The notes below the pieces were generated by a model. That model searched no databases. It was given only the letters and a program-made list of their open reading frames with translations, and was not told the DNA's origin. The position numbers and the translations under genes were made by a program. 36,833 bases of DNA, taken from contig JAJOJK010000008.1 in NCBI GenBank assembly GCA_021208605.1, positions 1 to 36,833 of the forward strand, written 5' to 3'. Origin of the DNA: Candidatus Woesebacteria bacterium. Its GTDB lineage: Bacteria > Patescibacteriota > Microgenomatia > UBA1400 > UBA1396. Positions 15,142-24,533 of this stretch are shown here, piece after piece (position 1 is the first letter of the stretch; each line of letters opens with the position of its first letter).

Positions 15142-16119
15142 TTACTGGATTTGTTTCACTTTTTCACCGTCGTATTGCCAGCGAGTAATGCGGAGGAGTT
15201 CGGAGTTGGGGTCGATCTCGACACCGAGAATTTTGCGACGCACGTTTTGCCGACCCCTATATTCTGGCTCGAGAGTCCATACGCTTGGCCACGGGTCAAA
15301 GGCGCGGACGGCGCGATCGATTAACGTGCTAGCAGAAAGAGATTGATTTTCTAAAACGGTTTGCAGCGCTGAGCCGAGTTGTGAGCGCCAATTTTCGAGT
15401 ATGGTGGCGTGTGGGTCTGTTTGAGCGGCGGCCAGCATTTCAAAGGGAATGAAGCCGTCCTGTTTGCTGAATCGATCGGCTGTAGGCGTGGGAGATTGTG
15501 TGGGTTGCGGTTGTTCTTGGTCGCGTTGGTAGGTGAGGAGTGTGGCGGGTAGCGTTTCTTCGGCAATGTGGAAACCAACGTCGTAATACGTAGCTTGGGT
15601 GGCGCGAGGATCAACGGCAAAAGGAATTTGACGAATGATGGGCCCGGTATCCAAACCAGCATCCATGCGCATGATGGTCACGGCGGACTCAGTTTCGCCC
15701 AAAAGCAGAACGTACTGGCCAGGGGAACTGCCGCGATATTTTGGCAGTTCGGAAGGGTGGATGTTGACGGCGGCTTGATTCGGTAAGTCAAGGAGCCACT
15801 GTGGAATTAGGTAGCCAAAGTCGACTACCAGCAAAAAGTCGATCGGAAGTTCGGCTTGGCGTGATTCGAGTTGGTCGCGCACTTCTCGCAAGGATTTTTC
15901 AACATGTATAACCGGAATAGAGTGTTTGTGCGCCCAGGTTTCAAGTTCAGATGGCGTGATGTCCTGATGTCGGCCCACAGGACGTGGTGGTGGTGTGACC
16001 ACCCAGGCGATCTCAAAATTTCCATTTTGGTGTAAGGATTCGGCGCAGCGAACAGTGTTGGCGGTGGTGCCACAGATACCAATGATTTTTTTTGGTGATT
16101 TTGTTGATGGAGTCGACAT
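15142..16119 (-). CDS. fmt: Methionyl-tRNA formyltransferase
   Basis: DFLLVVDFGYLIPQWLLDLPNQAAVNIHPSELPKYRGSSPGQYVLLLGETESAVTIMRMDAGLDTGPIIRQ. Confidence 0.92.
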   Translation of the reverse strand: MSTPSTKSPKKIIGICGTTANTVRCAESLHQNGNFEIAWVVTPPPRPVGRHQDITPSELETWAHKHSIPVIHVEKSLREVRDQLESRQAELPIDFLLVVDFGYLIPQWLLDLPNQAAVNIHPSELPKYRGSSPGQYVLLLGETESAVTIMRMDAGLDTGPIIRQIPFAVDPRATQATYYDVGFHIAEETLPATLLTYQRDQEQPQPTQSPTPTADRFSKQDGFIPFEMLAAAQTDPHATILENWRSQLGSALQTVLENQSLSASTLIDRAVRAFDPWPSVWTLEPEYRGRQNVRRKILGVEIDPNSELLRITRWQYDGEKVKQIQ

Positions 16120-16140
16120 GTGACCTGTATTGTAGCGCGC

Positions 16141-16722
16141 TTAGTAGACGCGAATGAAATCGAGATCTTTCACCGGGAAAAGATCGCCATGATCTTCGCG
16201 GTAGAGCGGTTGGCCTTGTTCAAGGATGTAGTCGGTGAATAAAACGCCATTCAGGTGGTCAAGTTCGTGCTGAATGACCCGTGCCGGGAAATCAAAAAAG
16301 GTCTCGGTGTGCCAGTCGGTGAGTTGGCCATCGGTGGTCATCTCCTGCCAGGTGAGTGTGACCCATTCGGGTCGCTTTACTGGACCATACAAAAAAGGAA
16401 TGGAGAGGCAGCCTTCAAGATCGGGATTGCGCGGGTTGGTGCCGACGACTTGTTTGTCGGCGACATCAGTAATGCGGGGATTGAGGTAGAGGCGAATTTG
16501 CAGGCGGTCGGTATGGGGATTTTCCAGCTGTGTGGTGAAAGCACGATATGGTTTGTCGATCTGTGGCGCAGCCAGACCCACGCCAGGAGGATTGTTGGTG
16601 TGCTGCAGCGTGTACTGCAAAGTTTCCAAGTACTGTTTCACCTTGGCGTCGATGGCGGTAATGGGATCGGAAACGGTTCGAAGCGCTTTGTGAGGCGCGC
16701 GAACGATATCTGCAGATTTCAT
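16141..16722 (-). CDS. def: Peptide deformylase
   Basis: NPPGVGLAAPQIDKPYRAF, DLEGCLSIPFLYGPVKRP, ARVIQHELDHLNGVLFTDYI; TATAAT 6 nt before ATG 16722. Confidence 0.95.
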   Translation of the reverse strand: MKSADIVRAPHKALRTVSDPITAIDAKVKQYLETLQYTLQHTNNPPGVGLAAPQIDKPYRAFTTQLENPHTDRLQIRLYLNPRITDVADKQVVGTNPRNPDLEGCLSIPFLYGPVKRPEWVTLTWQEMTTDGQLTDWHTETFFDFPARVIQHELDHLNGVLFTDYILEQGQPLYREDHGDLFPVKDLDFIRVY

Positions 16723-16753
16723 GGAAGTATTATACCGTGGATTTCCAGAGGGG

Positions 16754-19241
16754 TTAGTTGGCTTGGTCGGTGGCTGAGTCTGAGGTTTCGGGAGATGGCG
16801 TGGCAGCTGGCGCAATTTCCGCACTCATGGTGGCGGTGAGGGCGTTGAGTTTTTCGGTGGCGGTTGGGGCAGTCGGGTTTAAGTTTTCTAAGATATAGCG
16901 ATATTGCTCGGCAGCGGCAGCGTAGTCTTGTTGACGCTCGAGGAAGTCGGCATAGCTGTTACGGGCGTCTTCGTAGTCTGGTTTGAGGGCGAGGGTGTCT
17001 TGGTAGGCTTCTCGCGCTTGGTCTGTTTCCTGCAGGGCATCGAGGACCAGTGCAATGTTGTAGAGGAGTTTGACATCGGTGGGGGCGAGTTCACGTCCGC
17101 GGTGGAGTGATTCGAGCGCTTGGACGTAGTAGCGCTGGTCAATGGTGGCTAGCATGATGAAAACACGGGCGCGATTTTTCCAGAAATTAACGTGGACCGG
17201 ATTGAGTTGTACGGCGCGATTCGAGGCATTCACGGCCTCATCAGCCAGCTGCGCTGCGGTGGTGGCGTCTTGCGAGTAGGTGCCGGCGGCGAGTCGAGCG
17301 AGAGTGACGGCTTGTTGGTCGACAAAAGTTGGTTCGAGCGGTGCTTTTTTGACTAAGTCAGTAATGGTGACGTAGGCAGAGTAGCCTTGGCCTTGGGCGA
17401 GATAGGCCTTGCTGGTGGCAAGTTGCACATCGTGGCGCCACATTCCCCAAATTCTCATTAGCAAGAATAGGGCTGTTATACCGACGCCCAAAAGTGCCCA
17501 GCTGCGCTTGTCCCAGGTGAACTCCTGATTTTTTGCTGCATTCGAAGTGAGTCTTTTTGTTTTATGTGCTGAGGATTTTTTCTGTGTGACGTAGGTGGAT
17601 TTGTGTTTTTTTGTTTCTTTTTTGTGCGTTTTGGATGGTGTACTGGTTGCGTTGAGTGAGTTTTGTTTTTCGGGTGGAGTAGCGGGTTGGCGCAGGATTT
17701 CCCACCAAGCTTTGTAGAGAAAGAACAGTGCTCCCACAACCACAGTCGAAAAACCAAAGAAATTGGAGATGGCGAGTCCGCCATATCCGGCTAGGAGGGC
17801 GAGGAAAAAGATAAGTGGTAAATCAGTGACTGAATCGGACTGAATATTGCCAGAGGATGTGAGGTCAGTGGCGTCTTCACCGGACAATGTCCAGATATCT
17901 CGGAGCACGGCGAAAATGAATACTCCCATCAAGAGGAGCGTGGCCCCAAAACCGATGATTCCGGTCGTAGCGAGAATATTGAGAAATTCATTGTGGGCCC
18001 GGTTATAGAGAAAGTCCCACTCGGAAACTTGATTGTGTTCGAGCGGGCGATCTTGGTAGTAGCTGTACGCAAACGTGTCCAATCCGGAACCAAACAGTGG
18101 GTAGCGTTGCCAGACTCGCACCGCACCCTCCCAGACGATGCGGCGAATAGCGCCGGAGTCTGTGCCGCCATTTTCGAGCACGGTGCCTGTTGTCGGCGCA
18201 GGTGTGGTGGTAGGAGCTGTAGAAGGAGTTGTTTCACTCACTTCTGCGTTGGTCGGCACAATTCGTTGAATGAGTTCCCCTACAGAGGGAGTAAACGGTG
18301 AACCAAGGATGCCAATGCTGAGTACGATAGCTGTCAAACTGCCGGTGAGGACAGGAAAGAGTGACTGTTTCCAATGGGCAAGAGAAGCTTGGTGGCGTTT
18401 TCTCCACCAAATGAACATGATGCTCACGAACAGGAAGCCGATTTCTGCAGCCAAGCCCAAAAATCCTGATCGCGAACGAGTGTAGAGGAGCGTAATCGTT
18501 CCCAGAATGAGCGCGCTCGCTCCGAGTGTGATATCGGCTAGCGCAACGGTTGGAAGCGAAGTGGCGTTGGACGTTTTGGTGTGAATGAGCGTATCAGTTT
18601 TTTTCTTGCTGGTGGCGCCATGCTTGCCAGGCTCCTGCCAGATACCACCAGGCAAGTGGCAGCATCATCAGAATGTATGCCGCTAACCAATTGGGTTGAC
18701 CAAACGTGGCAAAGACACGGGTTTGGACATCTTGCACCCAACACCCCACAGAGAACTCACCGGTAATCAAAATACAGCTGGGGGAAACACCAAAGTGTTC
18801 AGGAATGGCATAGAGGGAGACACCGATGGTGGCAACTAAACTGGTCCGAATCAAAGCGCGAAGTTCTTCGTGTCGCACCGTATTGATGAACGCAAAAAAC
18901 AAGCTGATGTAGGTCAGTGTAGAAAGGAGTCCTCCATGGAACCGTGAGTAGTAACCAAAAATACTGGTGTGTGGATGGACAGAAAAAGCCGTCGCGAGTA
19001 AGTGACTAGCGGCATACGCCATGATGGGCCAGAAGAGAATCGTGGACTGCCAGATGATTTCTTTTTTCCAAATCATGCGCGCAATCCAGAGTGTTGTCAC
19101 TATGACCGCGATGGCATACGTAAAGATCATTTTGTTGAACTCAAAGAGCTCATCATTTACAGCGGTAAACACGAACGGCACGACCAAAAGCCAGAAGTGG
19201 AAGAGCCAGAGAGTTGCTTTGCGTAGGTAGGTGTCAATCAT
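16754..19241 (-). CDS. O-antigen ligase (Wzy_C-like) membrane protein with C-terminal TPR region, split by a frameshift
   Basis: N-part 18594-19241 (multi-TM, VFATFGQPNWLAAYILMMLPL); C-part 16754-18655 (YTRSRSGFLGLAAEIGF, PLFGSGLDTFAYSY, AHNEFLNILATTGIIGF, then TPR-like repeats). Frames join at A7 (18598-18604). Confidence 0.8.
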
Positions 19242-19294
19242 AGGAACGATAGCGCCAGAGTATCAGATTCAACAATCGAGTACAATGGAAAGGT

Positions 19295-20239
19295 ATGCCA
19301 TTGTTTGGAATGCCGACTGTTCGCTTGTCTTTGGGTGGTGCCTTTTTCCGCTTGTGGGCGGATGGGCATGGTTTGCTTACTGAATTACCAAGTTGCGTGA
19401 TTCGCAATCGTGATACGGGGGCTCTTGTTGCCTTCGGAGAAGAGGCCCAATCCATGGAAGGCCGGGTGCCCGAGCACCTAGAATTTGTGCGACCATTTGC
19501 TGAAGACGCTTTGTACGATCGAGCTTTGTTTCGAGCATTGGTCGAGCACATAGTGCTCTCGAATCAACAGTCACTGTCACCATGGCAGCGCGTCGCCGAT
19601 TTTTCTCGTTACCATATAGCCGTGCCACCTACCGTGCCGGCGCTCCACAAGACCTGGCTGCAGCGAACCCTTCGTGAGGCTGGGCTGTGGCAGTGGCAGC
19701 CGTATGATCCTTTCTTATCGGTAGCCCAACGAGTGACGCAGCGTTCGCGTTCCGCCCAAGTAGTGGGTGTACTTGATGTGGGTTTTTCTGCCGTGCGAGC
19801 AGCATTGTATGTTGGCGACGAAGTGGTTGCGGCTCAGCGCAGCTCGCAGCTTTCACTGCGAAATTTTTGTCAGCAACTCACGCAAGAGGAACAGAAACGA
19901 CACCAAATCCAGTTTTCACCGAGCATTTTGTACGATCAGCAGTGGTTTGTTCAGCATGTGGGGTATAACGAAACGCAACAACGTGCCGTGACAGCGCCCG
20001 TACACAAAGATACCTTCACGGCAGTGCAAAAACGCTACACGAATCAGCTGCACCAATTCTTAGTTGGTGTTATGAATACGACCGCGCCCGATATTCAAGC
20101 CAGCATGCAGTACCACGGTTGGACGGTGATTGGGGGTGGGGCAACCATTCCAGGTGTTTTGGATGCCTTTTCTGCTGCCGATGGAGTTCCTATAAAAATG
20201 TACAAGCATACGCGGTATGCCGATGTTCGGTTGGAGTAA
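19295..20239 (+). CDS. MreB-like actin-family protein, degenerate N-terminal phosphate motif
   Basis: LPSCVIRNRDTGALVAFGEEAQSMEGRVPEHLEFVRPFAEDALYD, VVGVLDVGFSAVRAALYV, GWTVIGGGATIPGVLDAF; immediately upstream of mreC. Confidence 0.8.
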   Translation: MPLFGMPTVRLSLGGAFFRLWADGHGLLTELPSCVIRNRDTGALVAFGEEAQSMEGRVPEHLEFVRPFAEDALYDRALFRALVEHIVLSNQQSLSPWQRVADFSRYHIAVPPTVPALHKTWLQRTLREAGLWQWQPYDPFLSVAQRVTQRSRSAQVVGVLDVGFSAVRAALYVGDEVVAAQRSSQLSLRNFCQQLTQEEQKRHQIQFSPSILYDQQWFVQHVGYNETQQRAVTAPVHKDTFTAVQKRYTNQLHQFLVGVMNTTAPDIQASMQYHGWTVIGGGATIPGVLDAFSAADGVPIKMYKHTRYADVRLE

Positions 20240-21089
20240 TCAGCGTTCTGAGAAAGCGCTTCGTTCACGCGAGGTGTCGTTTTCGCGCTCGTGGAGCGTA
20301 ATTGTTTTAGCAGCTCTCTTTATCCTTCTGTGGGAGCAGGCCGGCACCGCGAATCAGCTCCGCCAAGCTGCGCAAATCGTGACGCAGCCGAGCATTGAGG
20401 TCGCGCTTCGGGTGAGAAGTTTCGTGCAAGGTGTGCAAACGTGGTGGCAATTCACGAGTAATGGAGCAGAACACATTACTCGTTTAGAAGAGGAAGTGCA
20501 GCAGTTGTATTTCGATCGGACTCGGGTACAAGTGTTAGAAGCAGAAAATGCGGCCTTGCGCGAAGAACTTGATCAGCCACTTCGTGACGATCGTGGTTTG
20601 GCCCAGTGGTATGGAAGTGACCAGCAGTGGTTTATCGATATTGGGTGTCAGTCAGGTGTGCAGCCAGGCAATTTAGTTTCTTACGAAAATGCCTTTGTCG
20701 GAATTGTCGAGCGTGCGTATCCATCGTATAGCGAAGTGCGAACTTGGGACGATCCCGATTGGCGCTTGGCGGTGAAAGTCGGCACAGCCTCGGCATATGG
20801 CGTCTTTTCTGTTGCGCGTAGTTTGCCAGAGGTCGAAGAAGTGACCGGCGCAGCTGCCAACCCGACACTGCTGCAAGATGCACTCGTCGTCACGGCTGGA
20901 CAGCAGTATGTGTCACCGAATTATGTTGTCGGGAAAGTTCAGGAAGTCATTGCTGAAGAGGGATTTGGAACCGTGCGTTTAGTTGTCGATCCCGTTATTG
21001 ATTTGCGAAAATTACAGTTTGTACGCGTAGTAAAAAAGAGTGAGGACGTATGTCAGGAGCAAAACAGCCTCGAAACTGGCGCCAGGTAA
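20217..21089 (+). CDS. mreC: Rod shape-determining protein MreC
   Basis: N-terminal TM, coiled coil RLEEEVQQLYFDRTRVQVLEAENAALREEL, FIDIGCQSGVQPGNLVSYENAFVGIVERAYPSYSEVRTWDDPDWRLAV. Confidence 0.85.
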   Translation: MPMFGWSNQRSEKALRSREVSFSRSWSVIVLAALFILLWEQAGTANQLRQAAQIVTQPSIEVALRVRSFVQGVQTWWQFTSNGAEHITRLEEEVQQLYFDRTRVQVLEAENAALREELDQPLRDDRGLAQWYGSDQQWFIDIGCQSGVQPGNLVSYENAFVGIVERAYPSYSEVRTWDDPDWRLAVKVGTASAYGVFSVARSLPEVEEVTGAAANPTLLQDALVVTAGQQYVSPNYVVGKVQEVIAEEGFGTVRLVVDPVIDLRKLQFVRVVKKSEDVCQEQNSLETGAR

Positions 21090-21499
21090 TTGCCAATGTA
21101 TCGTTGATCGCACTGGCCGCCATAATTGCCCCGCTAAGTACTTGGTGGGCACTGCCGGTGTTTTTTTGGCTGGTAGGTCGCTTGTTGGTGCAACGATTAC
21201 GCGGGTTTTGGCTTTTCGTGTTAGTAATTCTTGTATCGTTGCAGGTTGCGGTGGTGTGGTCACTGTGGGTAGGCGTGTCACTTTTGGGGGTGGCGGGCGT
21301 GTTTTGGAGTTGGGAGTGGATCATTCGAGTGCGGCAGTACGTCTGGCGGTGGCTGTTGGAAATCGGACATGGCTTGGTGGCAATTACCGTAATGTTAGGA
21401 GGAATGAGCCAATTTTCAGTGGAGAAAATGTTACTCAACATCTTAATACTGTTGGTTGGAATTGCGGTCCTGATCAGTATTGAACAAAGGTATGAATAA
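21050..21499 (+). CDS. mreD: MreD-like integral membrane protein (positional)
   Basis: 149 aa, multi-TM, between mreC and PBP2. Confidence 0.5.
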   Translation: MSGAKQPRNWRQVIANVSLIALAAIIAPLSTWWALPVFFWLVGRLLVQRLRGFWLFVLVILVSLQVAVVWSLWVGVSLLGVAGVFWSWEWIIRVRQYVWRWLLEIGHGLVAITVMLGGMSQFSVEKMLLNILILLVGIAVLISIEQRYE

Positions 21500-21502
21500 A
21501 TA

Positions 21503-23251
21503 ATGCAGAAGAAATCGATAGTTTCACCACGAGAAAGTGCTTTGCGGCGGGCTCCGTGGATTTTGGGTGCGTGCGCGTTCGTATTTTGGGTGGTGATGGT
21601 CGGTCGCGTATTTTGGTTGCAGGTGTGGAAGTCGGTGGAGTGGAGTGCTTTGGCGGAGCGGAATCGCACTGTGCGAGTTGTGCAGCGTGCTCCACGCGGT
21701 TTGATTACGGATCGATACGGAAAAACGCTTGCTGGCAATACGGTGCTCTACACGCAAGTGGTGACATCAGGAAGTGAACTCACAGAGCGTATCCTTTCTG
21801 AGCAAGAAGCGAGTGTTCTCATGGCTACCGCGCCCACGCAAGTGCGAAAAAGTTATGTTCGCCGGTATGCCTATGGACCGGTTTTTTCGCATTTAGTGGG
21901 CTATATTCAAAAGCCCATGTACTCGAGTGATATCGTGTTCGGTCGCTATGGAATGGAGAGAGAGTATAACGCTACCTTGGCTGGAACTGATGGGTACGTA
22001 GTGTATGAACGCAATGCACAGGGGCAAGCGCGTCGAGTATTGCGCCGCGAAGAGCCAGTGGTCGGTTCGCCTTTAGAGACGACACTAGACGCCGAACTTT
22101 CGGAAGTAGCGTTTCGCGCTTTGGGAGCCCAGCGGGGAGCCGTGTTGGTCAGTAATCCGAAAACTGGCGAAGTTTTGGCAGCGGTAACATCGCCGAGTTT
22201 TTTGCCGCTTAACTCGGAACAAGATGATCCAGTTTTGTCGGAAAACTGGTTGCCGGCGGTGGCAACAGGGAGTGTGGCTCCAGATATTTCGAGTGCTCTC
22301 GAGATGGAACATACGCCATTTCTTTTCCGACCTACCGCAGCGGTGTATCCACCTGGCTCAATCTTCAAAATTATTACTGCGTTGGCCGGCTTGGAGCGGG
22401 AAGTCATTGATGGCGATACGACTGTTTTAGATGAGGGAGTTTTAACCGTGGGCGATTTTACGTATGAAAATTGGTACTGGCGTCAGTTTGGACGAGTAGA
22501 GGGCGAGGTCGATGTAGTCAAAGCCTTGGCGCGGAGTAACGACATTTACTTTTATAAGTTGGCCGAGTGGATTGGTCCCAAAAATTTAGCTGATTTTGCG
22601 CATTTGTTTTCTTTGGGTGAGCGAACTGGTATTGGCATTGTCAGCGAGAGCACCGGCTTGATTCCTGATCCAGCCTGGAAACAACAGTATTTTGGCGAAC
22701 GGTGGTTTTTGGGCAATACGTATCACATGGGAATTGGGCAGGGTGATGTCTTGGTGACGCCGATTCAGATGCAGGTGTTGATGAGCACGATTGCCTCCCG
22801 CGGGCGAAAGTGTCAGCCACAAGTGGTGCGTGACGCTGCGCAGGTGTGTCAGGAACTTTCTTTACAGCCTGAGTCATTAGGACTCGTGATCGAAGGTTTG
22901 CGCCAAGCGTGTAGTGCGGGCGGAACGGCCTATCCGTTTTTTGAAACCGAGTATGACGTGATGTGCAAAACCGGTACGGCGGAGTTCGGCGAGGAAAACG
23001 AACAGGGGTATCGGCCGACCCATGGATGGTTCACCGTGGCCTTGAGTGCTGATGGCCGCCAAGAGCCCACTTCCACCGAGTTTTTGGGAGATGTGGTTAT
23101 TACGGTGTTTGTCGAGTCAGACGAGCAAAAGCGATATAAAGAAGGCTCGGGTGACGCCGCACCAATCGCGCGTGAAATTGCCGACTGGTGGTGGGAAAAT
23201 CGAGCCACCCGCCCGTCGAGCGAGTCCGTTGTCCCCACCGAAACTGAATAA
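21503..23251 (+). CDS. mrdA: Penicillin-binding protein 2 (peptidoglycan transpeptidase)
   Basis: RGLITDRYGKTLAGN, YPPGSIFKIITALAGLE (SxxK), ARSNDIYFYKLA (SxN), CKTGTAEFGEENEQ (KTG). Confidence 0.93.
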   Translation: MQKKSIVSPRESALRRAPWILGACAFVFWVVMVGRVFWLQVWKSVEWSALAERNRTVRVVQRAPRGLITDRYGKTLAGNTVLYTQVVTSGSELTERILSEQEASVLMATAPTQVRKSYVRRYAYGPVFSHLVGYIQKPMYSSDIVFGRYGMEREYNATLAGTDGYVVYERNAQGQARRVLRREEPVVGSPLETTLDAELSEVAFRALGAQRGAVLVSNPKTGEVLAAVTSPSFLPLNSEQDDPVLSENWLPAVATGSVAPDISSALEMEHTPFLFRPTAAVYPPGSIFKIITALAGLEREVIDGDTTVLDEGVLTVGDFTYENWYWRQFGRVEGEVDVVKALARSNDIYFYKLAEWIGPKNLADFAHLFSLGERTGIGIVSESTGLIPDPAWKQQYFGERWFLGNTYHMGIGQGDVLVTPIQMQVLMSTIASRGRKCQPQVVRDAAQVCQELSLQPESLGLVIEGLRQACSAGGTAYPFFETEYDVMCKTGTAEFGEENEQGYRPTHGWFTVALSADGRQEPTSTEFLGDVVITVFVESDEQKRYKEGSGDAAPIAREIADWWWENRATRPSSESVVPTETE

Positions 23252-23283
23252 TTTTTGTTTATTTTGCTTGCTACTGTGTAACC

Positions 23284-24519
23284 ATGATTTGGGAAACATC
23301 GTTTCCAACCGTAACAGACCGCGTGTGCATTCGCTGGCTTTCTGAAGTGGGGCGTTTACCATGGTGCGCAATTCATCCTCTTCTTGAGTGGGGGAGTGAG
23401 CGCGAGTGGTCCGAGGTGCAAGCTGTGTTGCGGGGAGATGTGGAGGTTGAAGATTCATTGAAAGAATCTTGGGAGGCCAGTGGCTGGACGATAGTTCGAC
23501 GACAACGATTTTTAGTCTGGTTGCAGCGACATGTTTCTGAGTTATCCGTTTCTGATGTAGCCGAGTGGATTGCCGCTCAGAAGGAGGTCTGGCCGTGGTA
23601 CGTACCAACCGATCCAGAGTATCCCGCGCGCTGGCGAGAACTGGAAGATCCGCCCCCAGTGGTGTGGTGTTCGCAAGATTTGGCGGCTTGGCAAGCCAGG
23701 AGTTCACCGCGATCTTTGGCGGTCGTTGGCTCTCGACGACAGTCTCCCTATGGGCGTTTGGCTACGCAGGATTTTGTTCGTACCAGTGTAGAAAATTACC
23801 AGGCGACGATTGTCTCTGGTGCTGCCTATGGCGTTGATATGACCGCTCACCTAAGCTGTCTGCGCAGCGGAGGAAAGACAATTGCGGTTCTGCCCCAGGG
23901 CTGTGCGCAAATTCCCACTCGTTTGACGGCCTTATTAGCGGAACCAAATTGTTTAGCCGTGACAGAATATCCGCCGCACACCGCGGTGAAGCGATGGCAC
24001 TATGCCCAACGTAATCGACTCATTTCTGGATGGGCGGAAGCCGTTTTAGTGGTAGAAGCCACGAAGCAGAGCGGCACGTTTCTGACTGCCGCGGCCGCTT
24101 TTACGCAGGGGAAAGAAGTCTTCGTAATTACGCAACCACGGCATCACGCTCAGGCGGAAGGGGTGTGTCAACTGGTTGAGAACGGTGCCCACTTAGTGTG
24201 TGATCCGCACCAAATGTGGAAGGAGATAGCAGTGTCGAGTGCTTCTCAGCAAAGTTTGTTTTCAGGAGTCCTGCCATTGCACAACAGATCGGCCCAGTCG
24301 CTGCTTGCGCTTTTTGCTCGGGCGAGTACGGAGTTAGAAAAAGCCATTATTCGTTTTGTATGGGAGCACGATGGGCAGTGTTTTGCGAGTGAGTGTCGGG
24401 CTGCAGTGGCAGAAAAGTTGGCTGCAACCAGCGAATGGGCTCGTGCGGTGTACACATTAGAGCTGAAAGGGATCATTCGGCAAGAGTTAGGACTGCTGCA
24501 CTTGCAGGGTGATGTATGA
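23284..24519 (+). CDS. dprA: DNA-processing protein DprA
   Basis: YPARWRELEDPPPVVWC..SLAVVGSRRQSPYGR..IVSGAAYGVDMTAHLSCLRSGGKTIAVLPQGCAQI..YAQRNRLISGWAEAVLVVEATKQSGTFLTAAAA. Confidence 0.93.
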   Translation: MIWETSFPTVTDRVCIRWLSEVGRLPWCAIHPLLEWGSEREWSEVQAVLRGDVEVEDSLKESWEASGWTIVRRQRFLVWLQRHVSELSVSDVAEWIAAQKEVWPWYVPTDPEYPARWRELEDPPPVVWCSQDLAAWQARSSPRSLAVVGSRRQSPYGRLATQDFVRTSVENYQATIVSGAAYGVDMTAHLSCLRSGGKTIAVLPQGCAQIPTRLTALLAEPNCLAVTEYPPHTAVKRWHYAQRNRLISGWAEAVLVVEATKQSGTFLTAAAAFTQGKEVFVITQPRHHAQAEGVCQLVENGAHLVCDPHQMWKEIAVSSASQQSLFSGVLPLHNRSAQSLLALFARASTELEKAIIRFVWEHDGQCFASECRAAVAEKLAATSEWARAVYTLELKGIIRQELGLLHLQGDV

Positions 24520-24533
24520 TACAGTCGTTACTT

